A stretch of DNA of 64,000 nt from JAGLOK01 sp963675575 (GTDB lineage: Bacteria > Bacillota > Clostridia > Christensenellales > UMGS416): NCBI GenBank assembly GCA_963675575.1, contig OY776378.1, forward strand, positions 1,984,001-2,048,000. The letters are read 5' to 3'. This document shows positions 17,631-26,888 of the stretch, piece after piece. Below the pieces are notes generated by a model, which was given only the letters and a program-made list of their open reading frames with translations, was not told the origin of the DNA and did not search any database. Positions within the stretch are counted from its first letter, which is position 1. Each line of letters opens with the position of its first letter. The position numbers were made by a program, and so were the translations under genes.

Positions 17631-19859
17631 CTAACTTTTTTCAAGTTTGGCGTATCTTGAGTCAAGTTCCTTTATGCCCAAACCTTCGAATGCGATTGTA
17701 TACACAGGTCCCGCGGCGCCTTTTGCTACCGTAATTATTGTGCCGCTTCCAAACTTTTTGTGTGTGACCTTCTCGCCTATTTCAAACTCCTCATCTGTCT
17801 CAGTGTGTTTTACTCCTTTTTTGCCCAATCTCTTTTTTCTGTTGTCTATCTTGGTCTGAGAAAATTCCTGAAAATCAAATGTAGCGGTTTCTCTGAACGT
17901 TGACTTGTCGACAACTTTCGGTTTGGGTGTAGTGTTGTTTAAAAGCTCCTCGGGTATCTCTTCTATAAACCTTGAGATAGGATTATATCTCCTTGTACCA
18001 AACATTAATCTGCCTGTAGCGCACGTCATATACAGCTTGTCCATAGCGCGGGTCATAGACACATAACACAGCCTGCGTTCCTCTTCAATTTCCTCTGTAT
18101 CGTTGAGCGCGCGCTGATGTGGGAATATTCCTTCTTCCATGCCAACAACAAAAACAATGGGAAACTCCAAGCCTTTAGCCGAATGAGATGTAATCATTGT
18201 AATATGATCTCTTTTTTCTTCCATTGAATCAATATCGCTTATAAGCGCGATGTTTTCAAGGAAAGCCTCCAAAGTGGCATTTTCCGTCATTGCGGCAAAC
18301 TCCTGAGCCGCAGACAATAGTTCACCCATATTTGAAAGCCTAGCTTCCGCTTCTTCTGTTTTTTGCTTCTTATAAAATTCAACCATCCCGCTTTTGTTCA
18401 TGACTTCTTCTATAAACTCAACAAGACCGAAGCCACTCCTTCTGCTTTCCAGATCTTGCATCATTTTGGAAAAGCCCAATATCTTACTCTTGGCGGCCGT
18501 TCCCATTACTTCTGATATTTCTTCCTGCTCGAGCATAGAAGCTTTAAGCGTGATGTCTTTTTTTACCGCGATAGTTCTTAATCTATCAACTGTAGTGGCT
18601 CCTATTCCGCGCTTTGGAACATTTATTATACGCAGCAAAGCCCCCTCATCAGCCGGGTTTACAACAACACGAAGATATGCAGTTAAATCCTTTATTTCCT
18701 TTCGGTCATAAAATTTTTGCCCGCCATACATCGCATAGCTCATGCCAGCGCGCATAAATCTGTCTTCTATTATCCTAGACAATGCATTGGTGCGGTAAAG
18801 CACAGCCATATCATGCAGGTCATAGTCACCTGTCATGGTTAATTTCTTAATCTCTGTATATATATATTCCGCTTCTTCGCGTTCGGTTGTGGCCTTGTGG
18901 AAAATGGTCTGCGACCCTTCTCCCTTTTCTGTCCACATGGTTTTTTCTTTGCGGCCTTTGTTGTATTTTATAACGGCGTTTGCCGCATCAAGTATGCTGG
19001 AAGTGGAACGATAGTTTTGTTCAAGCTTTATGACCTTAGCATCCAAAAAATCTTTTTCAAAGTCCAAAATGTTGTTTATATTCGCACCGCGCCAACCGTA
19101 TATGCTCTGATCGTCATCGCCAACTACACAAACATTCTTTCGAGTGGCACTCAAAGCTTTTACAATTTCGTACTGCGCGGCATTAGTGTCTTGATACTCA
19201 TCAACATGGATATATTTAAAGCGATTTTCATATTTGCTCAACACTTCCGGACATGTGACAAAAAGCTCCAGCACTTTTACCAGCAAATCATCAAAATCCA
19301 ACGAATTATTTTTTTGCAATTCTTTTTCATACAGTTTGTATGCTTCATATATCTTTTCTGCCCTAAAATCATCTTTCATATCAAGCCGCATAGCTTCCGG
19401 ATCTTTCAAATCATTTTTTGCGGATGAAATATAGTTTTTCAAAATTGAAGGCGAATAATAATTTGTGTTCAAATTTAAAGATGACACGATGCCTTTCAAA
19501 ATTGCCTGACTGTCAGTATCATCATATATAGAAAACCATTTGGTGTAGCCCTGGTTCATTTTTTCTATATCATTTCGCAATATCCTTGAGCACATAGCGT
19601 GAAATGTCATAACCCACATATCACTGGTATCGGTTTTCAAGAGGCCTTCAATGCGGTTACGCATCTCCCGGGCAGCTTTGTTTGTAAATGTGATTGCCAA
19701 AACCTCATATGGTTTAGCTTTTCCCGATTCTATAATGTTGGCTATCCTTGCGGTTAGCGTACTTGTTTTGCCGGAGCCGGCGCCTGCAAGTATCAAAAGC
19801 GGACCTTCGATGTGTTCAATAGCCTTTTGTTGCATTTTATTGAGTTTAACCTTTGTCAT
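17631..19859 (-). CDS. pcrA: UvrD/Rep-type DNA helicase PcrA
   Basis: Superfamily 1A 3'-5' helicase for repair and rolling-circle replication. Motifs in order: Q-motif LNKMQQKAIEH, Walker A GAGSGKTSTLTARI, Walker B VDEYQDTN, motif III GDDDQSIYGWRG, motif IV EQNYRST, motif V TSHSAKGLEFPIVF and motif VI YVSMTRAMDKL. The C-terminal 70 residues form the Tudor-like domain that binds RNA polymerase (GEKVTHKKFGSGTI). The start ATG shares one base with the yerC stop. Confidence 0.96.
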   Translation of the reverse strand: MTKVKLNKMQQKAIEHIEGPLLILAGAGSGKTSTLTARIANIIESGKAKPYEVLAITFTNKAAREMRNRIEGLLKTDTSDMWVMTFHAMCSRILRNDIEKMNQGYTKWFSIYDDTDSQAILKGIVSSLNLNTNYYSPSILKNYISSAKNDLKDPEAMRLDMKDDFRAEKIYEAYKLYEKELQKNNSLDFDDLLVKVLELFVTCPEVLSKYENRFKYIHVDEYQDTNAAQYEIVKALSATRKNVCVVGDDDQSIYGWRGANINNILDFEKDFLDAKVIKLEQNYRSTSSILDAANAVIKYNKGRKEKTMWTEKGEGSQTIFHKATTEREEAEYIYTEIKKLTMTGDYDLHDMAVLYRTNALSRIIEDRFMRAGMSYAMYGGQKFYDRKEIKDLTAYLRVVVNPADEGALLRIINVPKRGIGATTVDRLRTIAVKKDITLKASMLEQEEISEVMGTAAKSKILGFSKMMQDLESRRSGFGLVEFIEEVMNKSGMVEFYKKQKTEEAEARLSNMGELLSAAQEFAAMTENATLEAFLENIALISDIDSMEEKRDHITMITSHSAKGLEFPIVFVVGMEEGIFPHQRALNDTEEIEEERRLCYVSMTRAMDKLYMTCATGRLMFGTRRYNPISRFIEEIPEELLNNTTPKPKVVDKSTFRETATFDFQEFSQTKIDNRKKRLGKKGVKHTETDEEFEIGEKVTHKKFGSGTIITVAKGAAGPVYTIAFEGLGIKELDSRYAKLEKS

Positions 19860-20161
19860 TATGCTCTATCCTTTTTAATCCTGTCGATTATTTCCTGGTA
19901 TCCGCCCGAACCGTAGATTAAACACTTGTTGACCCTGCTTATTGTAGCAGTGCTTGCTCCAGTTTTTTTAACAATGTCATTATATTTCTCGCCTGCGTCA
20001 AGCATCAGGGCGACATGAAATCTTTGGGCCATGGAATGTATTTCGTTTATTGTCAAGAGGTCATCAAAAAAACGATATGCTTCCTCGCTGGTTTCAAGCT
20101 TGCAAATTGCGTTATAAAGCTCTTTTACCGATTCATCTTCGTGGGGAAGAAACTTGCTCAT
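19859..20161 (-). CDS. yerC: TrpR-related YerC/YecD family regulator
   Basis: A 100-residue TrpR-like helix-turn-helix protein. The HTH segment is YNDIVKKTGASTATISRVNKCLIYGSGGYQ. The upstream helices MAQRFHVALMLDAG are also typical. YerC sits ahead of pcrA-ligA in Bacillus and Clostridia. Its regulator role is inferred from the fold; ligand and operator are unknown. Confidence 0.88.
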   Translation of the reverse strand: MSKFLPHEDESVKELYNAICKLETSEEAYRFFDDLLTINEIHSMAQRFHVALMLDAGEKYNDIVKKTGASTATISRVNKCLIYGSGGYQEIIDRIKKDRA

Positions 20162-20190
20162 TTGAATCTCCTTGTAAATTCCTACGTTCT

Positions 20191-20218
20191 ATTTTACCAT
20201 ATTTGACCGAATTTTCAC
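20191..20218 (-). promoter_or_regulatory. Promoter of yerC-pcrA-ligA
   Basis: On the minus strand GTGAAA and TAAAAT are 16 nt apart, with TG one base before the -10 (TGGTAAAAT). It ends 30 nt before the yerC start. Confidence 0.55.
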
Positions 20219-20569
20219 AGAGGCAAGATAGTATTATAATAGTTTCAATATCTTCCCAAAGTAAGTGGCCGCAAAAAAATATGTATCATCGATATAATTT
20301 GCAGTTTTTCTAATATATTTCTCTGTTTAAAATGATTGTATCCACTTTCTGCTATGCCAGGTAGCAACAAAAAGGTTTGAGCAAATATTTTCCCCAAACC
20401 CATACTCTGAGATTAAAATTATGCACTGAAATCCTAAGTGACATAAAAGGTGACCGCAATAAATTAGAGTTCTTCTATTTTGCAAGTTGCGTGCGCCCAA
20501 TGCCCACAAAGCGTCACACCAAATTCTCTCCATTGATATAGCGCATCGTGCCGCTTAAATTTTATGTAT
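20219..20569. other. Intergenic region, no clear gene
   Basis: About 350 nt between yerC and the topoisomerase operon end. One 68-codon minus-strand frame (20327-20533) has Trp- and Cys-rich composition and no proper ribosome site, so I do not call it. I recognise no RNA family. Confidence 0.4.
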
Positions 20570-20600
20570 CTTAGGAAGTGTTTATCAAACACTTCCTAAG
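20570..20600 (-). terminator. Perfect 14-bp hairpin after parC
   Basis: The arm CTTAGGAAGTGTTT and its exact complement flank a 3-nt loop, 11 nt after the parC stop codon. There is no long U-run, so it may protect the 3' end or end transcription only in part. Confidence 0.55.
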
Positions 20601-20611
20601 CCGCGCCACTT

Positions 20612-23074
20612 CTATGAGCTAGTATCACCAAGGTGCGCATAGCAGCATACCACATCATTGCCCATGACAGCATCTACATAGGGCTTTCCTTTGCCAAACA
20701 CTGCCTGAATAGAGATTTCCTCGGAATTAATTCTAGCCGCTTCTCCACTTTTTAAAATAAAGATAATATCTTTTGGCTCTTTTACATAGCAAACTCCTGC
20801 GATGCAGTTTCCGTTTGATCCACTTGAACTAAACGTCATTGTGCGGGCGCCTTTTCCGCCTCTGTTTTGCGGAATATAGTCCATCGCGAGCACTCGTTTA
20901 GCATAGCCGGTATCTGTGGCGATGAGTACTTCCCCCTCTTCATCCACAGGGTCTGCATATATCACATAGTCGTTGTCAGACATCGTAATAGCCTTTACAC
21001 CCTTTGCTGTTCTGCCCATAGAATTAACCTGAGTCTGGCGCATGCAAAGTGACATGCCTTTGTGTGTGACGATCAGTATATTTTCTCCGCGTTTGACAAG
21101 GTGAACAGCTACTACCTCATCGCCTTTTTTCAATCCGCATGCAACAATCTTTTTGGTACGTGTATCAAATTCAGATATCTCCGTAGCTTTTGCCATGCCC
21201 TGCTTTGTGATAAACATAAATTTACCGGCTGTGGGCAGCTTGGAATCGTAAAACAAAGTGCCGACCACTTTCTCATCTGTTGCAAACCCGTTGATAATCG
21301 AAGAAAGATGCGCACCGCGCACTCCCCATCTTTCCTGAGGAATTTCCGAGCATGCCAATCGGTATGAATTGCCTTGATTGGTAAACAGCAGCACTTGGTG
21401 TGCGGTAGTTGTGGCGCAGACTTCAAGCGGCTTATCTTCTTTGTCCAAATCCTCCATTAGATAATCCGTCTGCGAGCGGTTATATGTCTTTTCAGGCAGC
21501 TGTTTGATGTATCCGTCATGTGTAATGACGACATGTGTGTTTTCAACCAGCACAAACTCTTCGGCTTTTGGAAGCTCTTTGTCTTCTGCCTTAACGATTC
21601 GTGTCCTGCGGGCGTTATCATATTTTTTCTTGATTTCCAGAAGCTCTTTTTTAATAAGATCCATCAGCTTGCTTTTTGAACGCAGTATAGCTTTAAGTTT
21701 CGCGATAAGCTTTTTAAGCTCAGCAAGCTCTGTTTCGACTTTTTCCACCTCTAGTGCCGTTAAGCGCGCCAGACGCATGTCGAGTATCGCCTGCGCTTGA
21801 ATTCCGGTCAGCTCAAAGCGCTTCATCAATCGGCGCTTTGCTTCGTTGGGCGACGGTGATTTTTTTATTATTTCCACCACTTCGTCGATGTTTTCTATCG
21901 CGATTTTTAAGCCTTCGAGAATATGCTCGCGGGCTTCTGCACGCTCTAAGTCGTAGCGTATCCTGCGCGTAACAACTTCCATTTGATGCTTTATGTAATA
22001 CCCTATTATCTGCTTCAGATTTAACAGCCTTGGCTTGCCGTCGGCAATCGCAACGGCATTTATATTGAAGTTGGTCTGAAGCTCGGAATATTTATAGAGA
22101 AACTGCAAGATTTTATTTGCGTCACAGTCTTTTTTAACTTCAATAACGGCGCGCATGCCTTCCCTGTCACTTTCATCGCGGATATCATTTATCCCCGTCA
22201 AAATACCTTTTTTCTTCAAAGTCGTAGCCATGATTTTTTCAAGCATGGATGCTTTGTTTACCTGATACGGTATTTCGGTAATAACTATATTGCTTTTTCC
22301 GCCGGCTATAGCCTCAATATTCGCCTTTGCGCGCATCACTACTTTGCCTTTTCCGGTTTTGTAAGCGTCTTTTATTCCATCTGAGCCGATGATGTATCCC
22401 CCAGTCGGGAAATCCGGTCCTTTTATGTGTTCCATCAGCCCTTCTATTGTGATATCTGGATTGTCTATCTGAGCGCAAACGCCATCTATTACTTCTCCCA
22501 GATTGTGCGGTGCCATGTTTGTGGCAAGGCCGACGGCGATTCCCATTGCTCCATTAACTAAAAGGTTTGGGTAACGCCCGGGAAGCATATCCGGTTCTTT
22601 CAGCGTATCGTCAAAGTTATATGAAAAAGGCACTGTGTCCTTTTCAATATCTCTAAGCATCTCCAATGCGAGGTTTGTCATTCGCACTTCGGTATATCGC
22701 ATTGCTGCGGCGTTATCTCCATCAATGGAACCGAAGTTTCCGTGGCCGTCCACCAAAGTTTCGCGCAAAGAAAAATCCTGCGCCATGCGGACCATTGCGT
22801 CATAAATGGAGGTGTCACCATGCGGATGATATTTACCCATGGTATCACCCGTTATCCTGGCGGATTTTTTATGGGGTTTATCGGGTGTATTTCCCAGCTC
22901 ACGCATAGTGTAAAGAATTCTGCGCTGAACCGGTTTTAATCCGTCTTCAACCCTAGGCAGCGCGCGTTCCATAACTACGTATTCCGCATAAGGCATCATA
23001 GAGTTGTGCATAACCTCTTCAAGCGAGCTTTTTATAATGGTTTCGTTTCTTACTATTTTATTTCCCCGCGCCAT
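20612..23074 (-). CDS. parC: Type IIA topoisomerase subunit A (ParC/GyrA family)
   Basis: The cleavage-rejoining subunit, 820 aa. The active-site Tyr lies in AAMRYTEVRM and the quinolone region in GKYHPHGDTSIYDAM. The QRR motif is in KPVQRRILY. The C-terminal beta-pinwheel starts near residue 500. The canonical GyrA box QRRGGKG is not found in the first blade, where the sequence reads KTYNRSQTDYLM; a QNRGGKG-like loop occurs only in a late blade. This argues for a decatenating topoisomerase IV or a second gyrase rather than the main gyrase. Its start shares one base with the parE stop. Confidence 0.8.
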   Translation of the reverse strand: MARGNKIVRNETIIKSSLEEVMHNSMMPYAEYVVMERALPRVEDGLKPVQRRILYTMRELGNTPDKPHKKSARITGDTMGKYHPHGDTSIYDAMVRMAQDFSLRETLVDGHGNFGSIDGDNAAAMRYTEVRMTNLALEMLRDIEKDTVPFSYNFDDTLKEPDMLPGRYPNLLVNGAMGIAVGLATNMAPHNLGEVIDGVCAQIDNPDITIEGLMEHIKGPDFPTGGYIIGSDGIKDAYKTGKGKVVMRAKANIEAIAGGKSNIVITEIPYQVNKASMLEKIMATTLKKKGILTGINDIRDESDREGMRAVIEVKKDCDANKILQFLYKYSELQTNFNINAVAIADGKPRLLNLKQIIGYYIKHQMEVVTRRIRYDLERAEAREHILEGLKIAIENIDEVVEIIKKSPSPNEAKRRLMKRFELTGIQAQAILDMRLARLTALEVEKVETELAELKKLIAKLKAILRSKSKLMDLIKKELLEIKKKYDNARRTRIVKAEDKELPKAEEFVLVENTHVVITHDGYIKQLPEKTYNRSQTDYLMEDLDKEDKPLEVCATTTAHQVLLFTNQGNSYRLACSEIPQERWGVRGAHLSSIINGFATDEKVVGTLFYDSKLPTAGKFMFITKQGMAKATEISEFDTRTKKIVACGLKKGDEVVAVHLVKRGENILIVTHKGMSLCMRQTQVNSMGRTAKGVKAITMSDNDYVIYADPVDEEGEVLIATDTGYAKRVLAMDYIPQNRGGKGARTMTFSSSGSNGNCIAGVCYVKEPKDIIFILKSGEAARINSEEISIQAVFGKGKPYVDAVMGNDVVCCYAHLGDTSS

Positions 23075-25044
23075 TACTCGTCACCTCCCGCAAGTTTAAC
23101 TCCATCAATTTCCTCGCCGGCCTCGAAATTGGCATGACTGATTATATAATCTCTTCTGCGTTCCACCTTGTCTCCCATAAGGATGCTGACTATGTCGTCA
23201 GCTGCCGCCGCGTCATCTATGGTCACCTGTAAAAGCTTTCTTCCGTCTGGATTCAGCGTTGTATCCCACAGCTGTTCGGGATCCATCTCACCCAATCCTT
23301 TATATCTCTGGATTGTATATCCTCTTCCGGCCTTTTCCACCGCTTCTTTGAGGTCGCGCTCATCATAGCAATATTCCGTAAACCTACCTCTTTTTACTCT
23401 GAAAAGAGGTGGAAGCCCTATGTAAATATTGCCTTCCTGGATAAGCTCGCGCATGTATCTGAAAAAGAATGTCAAAAGTATCGCACGAATATGCGCGCCG
23501 TCTTGATCGGCATCGGAAAGTATTATTATCTTGTGGTATTTTAGGTTTTTGATATTAAAGTCAACATCTATTCCAGTGTTGAGCGCAGTTATGATAGAGC
23601 GAAATTCTTCATTGCCAATAACCGCGTCGATTCGCTTGCGTTCGGCGTTAAGCGGCTTTCCTCGAAGGGGCAATATCGCCTGGAAGCGCCTGTCGCGCCC
23701 CTGCTTTGCGCTGCCGCCCGCACTGTCTCCCTCAACAATTATCAGCTCATTATCTTCGGCTTTTCTTCCCGTGCACGACGAAAGCTTGCCCACAAGAGGC
23801 GCGCCTTCGAGAGCTGAGCGCTTTCTAGCCATCTGCTTTGCTTTTCTTGCGGCGTTTCGCACTTTCGCGGATTTTAAAGCTTTCTCCATTATGGCGCTTG
23901 CCGCTTTTTGATTTTTTAAATCATTAAGCCAAATAGTAAGGTTTTTTGTTACCATAGCGTCAACCGCGGTTCTGGCATCGGTGTTTCCAAGCTTGCTTTT
24001 TGTCTGGCCTTCAAACTGCACACCACGCATTTTAAGAGATATGATGCACGTCATCCCTTCCCTGAAGTCCTCACCGGTAAGGTTTGCGTCTTTATCTTTG
24101 AGCATGCCATTTTTGCGCATATAGTCGTTCATAGCTTTTGTAATGGCAGACTTAAGACCAGTCTCATGTGTCCCGCCCTCGGTTGTAGGTATGTTATTTA
24201 CAAAAGAAAATACATTTTCCGTATAGCCGGCAGTATATTGAAAACAGACAGTGATTTGCAAATCACCCTTATTTTCAGTTAAAACAACCGGATTATTGTG
24301 CAGAACAGTTTTTTCTTTGTTCAATAGTTTTATATAGTCGGAAATTCCACCTTTAAAGCAATAGTCAGCTTCGATTATCGGATCTTTTCTCATGTCCTTA
24401 AATTCGATTTTGAGACCGCTATTTAAAAAGGCCAGCTCACGAAGCCTGCGCTCAATTATTTCTGAATTGAAATTAATATGATCGAACACTTTCAAGTCAG
24501 GTTTAAACGTTACAATCGTGCCGTGCTCAAAAGTTTTTCCGCACTCCTCAAGAGGCGCTTTCGGTCTGCCCGGCAACACTTTATTTTTGCTTTTGCTAAA
24601 CACGCTTTCATACTGTTGACGGTATATTTTTCCGTCCCTATGCACTTCCACGTTAAGCCATTCCGACAAAGCGTTTACAACCGACGCCCCCACTCCGTGC
24701 AATCCGCCGGAATATGAATAAGCGTCGTTGTCAAACTTTCCGCCCGCATGAAGCTGTGTGTACACAACTTCCACACCCGACACTTTGAGCTGTGGGTGCT
24801 TATCAACAGGTACTCCCCGCCCATTGTCGCTAACCCGTATAGAGCTATCAGGATTAATGATTACTGTAACAAAATCGGCAAATCCATTCGCCGCCTCATC
24901 AACTGCATTGTCCACTATCTCCCAAAGCATGTGGTGCAATCCTCTGGAGCCTGTGGATCCGATATACATTCCCGGACGCATTCTTACAGCGTCAAGACCT
25001 TCAAGCACCTTGATTGAGCCTGATGTATAGTTTGTATTTGTCAT
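23074..25044 (-). CDS. parE: Type IIA topoisomerase subunit B (ParE/GyrB family)
   Basis: The ATPase subunit, 656 aa. The GHKL fold shows EIVDNAVDEA (metal-binding Asn), DNGRGVPVD and GGLHGVGASVVNALS. The transducer has FEGQTKSKLGN; SKLG is more ParE-like, while GyrB usually has TKLG. The TOPRIM domain has EGDSAGGSAKQGRDR and DADQDGAHI, and the C-terminus has QRYKGLGEMDPEQLW. It lies away from any dnaA-recF region, the usual gyrB site. The ParE/GyrB choice remains tentative. Confidence 0.8.
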   Translation of the reverse strand: MTNTNYTSGSIKVLEGLDAVRMRPGMYIGSTGSRGLHHMLWEIVDNAVDEAANGFADFVTVIINPDSSIRVSDNGRGVPVDKHPQLKVSGVEVVYTQLHAGGKFDNDAYSYSGGLHGVGASVVNALSEWLNVEVHRDGKIYRQQYESVFSKSKNKVLPGRPKAPLEECGKTFEHGTIVTFKPDLKVFDHINFNSEIIERRLRELAFLNSGLKIEFKDMRKDPIIEADYCFKGGISDYIKLLNKEKTVLHNNPVVLTENKGDLQITVCFQYTAGYTENVFSFVNNIPTTEGGTHETGLKSAITKAMNDYMRKNGMLKDKDANLTGEDFREGMTCIISLKMRGVQFEGQTKSKLGNTDARTAVDAMVTKNLTIWLNDLKNQKAASAIMEKALKSAKVRNAARKAKQMARKRSALEGAPLVGKLSSCTGRKAEDNELIIVEGDSAGGSAKQGRDRRFQAILPLRGKPLNAERKRIDAVIGNEEFRSIITALNTGIDVDFNIKNLKYHKIIILSDADQDGAHIRAILLTFFFRYMRELIQEGNIYIGLPPLFRVKRGRFTEYCYDERDLKEAVEKAGRGYTIQRYKGLGEMDPEQLWDTTLNPDGRKLLQVTIDDAAAADDIVSILMGDKVERRRDYIISHANFEAGEEIDGVKLAGGDE

Positions 25045-25108
25045 CTTATGAAAACCCTCCGTTTACCCAATATATATGGTATCATCAATATGTGGTATCA
25101 TGTAACTT

Positions 25109-25136
25109 ATTATAGCACAAAATAGGTGTTTTTCAA
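25109..25136 (-). promoter_or_regulatory. Promoter of parE-parC
   Basis: The minus strand has TTGAAA and TATAAT 16 nt apart, with TGC just before the -10. The start codon follows about 65 nt later after an ACGGAGGG ribosome site. Confidence 0.7.
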
Positions 25137-25196
25137 AGACCTATGCAAACTCTTGTTCCTATCATTATATCGCATAGTCAGCAGAAACGTTTTTAC

Positions 25197-25225
25197 TTTA
25201 CACCTCTTTTATAAGATGATATTCT
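25197..25225 (+). promoter_or_regulatory. Promoter of the 25.2 kb lipoprotein
   Basis: TTTACA and TATTCT are 17 nt apart, and AAAGGAG lies just before the start codon. It is divergent from the parE promoter. Confidence 0.55.
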
Positions 25226-25248
25226 AATCCAAAGGAGAACGATTTACA

Positions 25249-26076
25249 ATGAAAAAATATTACATCATTTTGGCTTTAATCATATCTTCCTCTTTTTTAT
25301 TGTCTGGTTGCTCAGGCTCCGCAGAAGTCAAAAGCAACGCTATAGGCGCTTGGTATTTAACCAAGCTTGAAGATTACTCCTCTGGGGAAGATTACACTTT
25401 TGACGATGAAGTATTGCTTTTCAGAAGCGACGCAACAGGTGTTGAAATACTTTTACCTTGCGATTATTATGAGGAATATTCCTTCATAACTTGGAAAACG
25501 TCATCGTCTTCTTACGGCACAACAATTGATATCAAGCATACTGAAGATTATAATTATGATCTTAATATTTTGGATATATCAGATTCTCAAATGCAGTGCA
25601 GTTTCTATTACAGCGAAGATCCCGATAAACTTTATTTGGCAACATACTCTAAAATGAACGAAAATGATTTTGATTATGTCGGTTGTTGGACATATTCCGA
25701 ATATTATGAAGATGATGAATACTTTAACGTAGCCAGATCATATTTGTACTTATACCCAGACGGAATAATGAAGCAAATATACTATGAAGATGACGAGCAA
25801 ATGCTTCAAGAAGGTTCATGGGCTGTAAGCGGAAGCAATCTTACTTTATTTTTCAAGGGCTCTGACACGTTTCAATTTAAAACAGATATAAATAATAATA
25901 AACTCGAGCTTTATTCCACTACAGTTGAAGGGAAAAAAGCGACCTATATTTATAAAAGATATTATGGTTTGATTACAAACACCCCTCCCCGCACCTACCC
26001 CCAAAGTGCGATAGGTGAAATAAACAGTTTTTTTGCGACAATTTTTAAACGCATTGCGGGTAATTTATCAAAATAA
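25249..26076 (+). CDS. Uncharacterised lipoprotein
   Basis: 275 aa. A type II signal peptide is clear: MKKYYIILALIISSS, then lipobox LSGC with the lipidated Cys near residue 21. The mature part is beta-rich and acidic, with two similar blocks that each begin G(A/C)W (IGAWYLTKLEDY and VGCWTYSEYYED). The second ends in a repeat-like LYPDGIMKQ ... GSWAVSGSNLTLFF segment, which resembles lipocalin-like or copper-resistance NlpE-like beta-barrels. The function is unknown. It has its own promoter and terminator. Confidence 0.8.
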   Translation: MKKYYIILALIISSSFLLSGCSGSAEVKSNAIGAWYLTKLEDYSSGEDYTFDDEVLLFRSDATGVEILLPCDYYEEYSFITWKTSSSSYGTTIDIKHTEDYNYDLNILDISDSQMQCSFYYSEDPDKLYLATYSKMNENDFDYVGCWTYSEYYEDDEYFNVARSYLYLYPDGIMKQIYYEDDEQMLQEGSWAVSGSNLTLFFKGSDTFQFKTDINNNKLELYSTTVEGKKATYIYKRYYGLITNTPPRTYPQSAIGEINSFFATIFKRIAGNLSK

Positions 26077-26091
26077 ATTTTGCATATAAAG

Positions 26092-26117
26092 AGCCCTCCG
26101 AATTTAACCGAAGGGCT
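26092..26117. terminator. Hairpin between convergent genes
   Basis: AGCCCT and AGGGCT arms with partly paired CCG next to them, placed 16 nt after the lipoprotein stop and 34 nt beyond the DUF2892 stop. It may serve both strands. Confidence 0.55.
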
Positions 26118-26150
26118 TAGTATAAAGCTGTATATTAATTTAATTGTTAA

Positions 26151-26348
26151 TCATTTCTCTTTTTTGTTTGTGCTTATCCCAAGCAATGCGTATATCGGGC
26201 AAAAGTTAATAAACCCAGTAGCTATAAGAACCAATCCAATCAATCCTAACCATCTTAAGTTGCTTTCAATAATAAAAATCAAACTCAATAGCGCCAGTCC
26301 TAAAATAATCCTAATCCATTTATCCGTATTACTCATATTCTTTTTCAT
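26151..26348 (-). CDS. DUF2892 inner-membrane protein
   Basis: 65 aa with two predicted membrane helices (IRIILGLALLSLIFIIES and LIGLVLIATGFINFCPIYALLGI). The CPxYALLGI ending is the DUF2892 (YgaP-tail) hallmark, in which the Cys-Pro sits near the membrane face. I chose ATG at 26348 because a GGTGAG site lies 7 nt before it; a GTG four codons upstream overlaps that site. Its role is unknown, but the family is often linked to rhodanese-type sulfur handling. Confidence 0.8.
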   Translation of the reverse strand: MKKNMSNTDKWIRIILGLALLSLIFIIESNLRWLGLIGLVLIATGFINFCPIYALLGISTNKKEK

Positions 26349-26424
26349 TTCGATTCTCACCTTTCATTTTTATTCGTTGTTAATGATTTCGTTTTCTTGA
26401 CATAGTGACAAGTCATCTGAGTGC

Positions 26425-26754
26425 CTATTCAATTCCCACCAAAATGTCATCGCCTTCAATTTTTGTAGGGTAAGATTTTGCAGCGCCTGCTTTCACCTTT
26501 ATGAATAGCAGTTTTCCGAGTTCAACAATGTCGCCCGTCCTAACGTCAAATATAGAACCGTGTTTGGGACATACTATATTATGCCCTTCCAATTTTCCGT
26601 CAAAAAGAGAGCCTCCCATATGCGGGCATTTATTATCTATCGCATAATATTTGTCTTGAATATTTGCAAGCAGTAACACCCTGTCGTCAACAGTAATTTT
26701 CTTTTTTTCTCCGTCTTTAAGTTCATTCGTCTTAGCCACTTTTACGTACTGCAT
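26425..26754 (-). CDS. Rieske [2Fe-2S] domain protein
   Basis: A 109-residue single-domain Rieske ferredoxin. The cluster motif is CPHMGGSL followed by CPKHGSIFD, giving C-x-H and C-x2-H ligands at the right distance. No signal peptide or transmembrane anchor is seen, so it is a soluble electron carrier like the NirD or small dioxygenase ferredoxins. An AGGAGG site precedes the ATG. No partner oxygenase is visible, so the redox partner is unknown. Confidence 0.88.
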   Translation of the reverse strand: MQYVKVAKTNELKDGEKKKITVDDRVLLLANIQDKYYAIDNKCPHMGGSLFDGKLEGHNIVCPKHGSIFDVRTGDIVELGKLLFIKVKAGAAKSYPTKIEGDDILVGIE

Positions 26755-26843
26755 AATACTCCTCCTTGTTTGCGAATTTATAAATACAGTATATCACAAA
26801 AAAAGTTATTATATGCAAATATTCAATTCTGCCGACACTTAGT

Positions 26844-26885
26844 CAGCATCCTCTTCATTTGTTTTTATGAAGAGTTTTTATGCTG
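26844..26885 (-). terminator. Nested hairpin after the shikimate-kinase-like gene
   Basis: Inner arms CTCTTCAT / ATGAAGAG lie within outer arms CAGCAT / ATGCTG. It ends 4 nt from the stop of the 26889 gene and is likely its transcription end. Confidence 0.5.
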
Positions 26886-26888
26886 TCA

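Noticed and set aside
20327..20533. A 68-codon minus-strand frame
   Set aside because: No ribosome site, unusual Trp/Cys-rich composition and no recognisable fold. Left as intergenic.
20612..25044. Naming the topoisomerase pair gyrA/gyrB
   Set aside because: The A subunit lacks the first-blade GyrA box and the B subunit has QTKSKLG. ParC/ParE fits better, though not with certainty.
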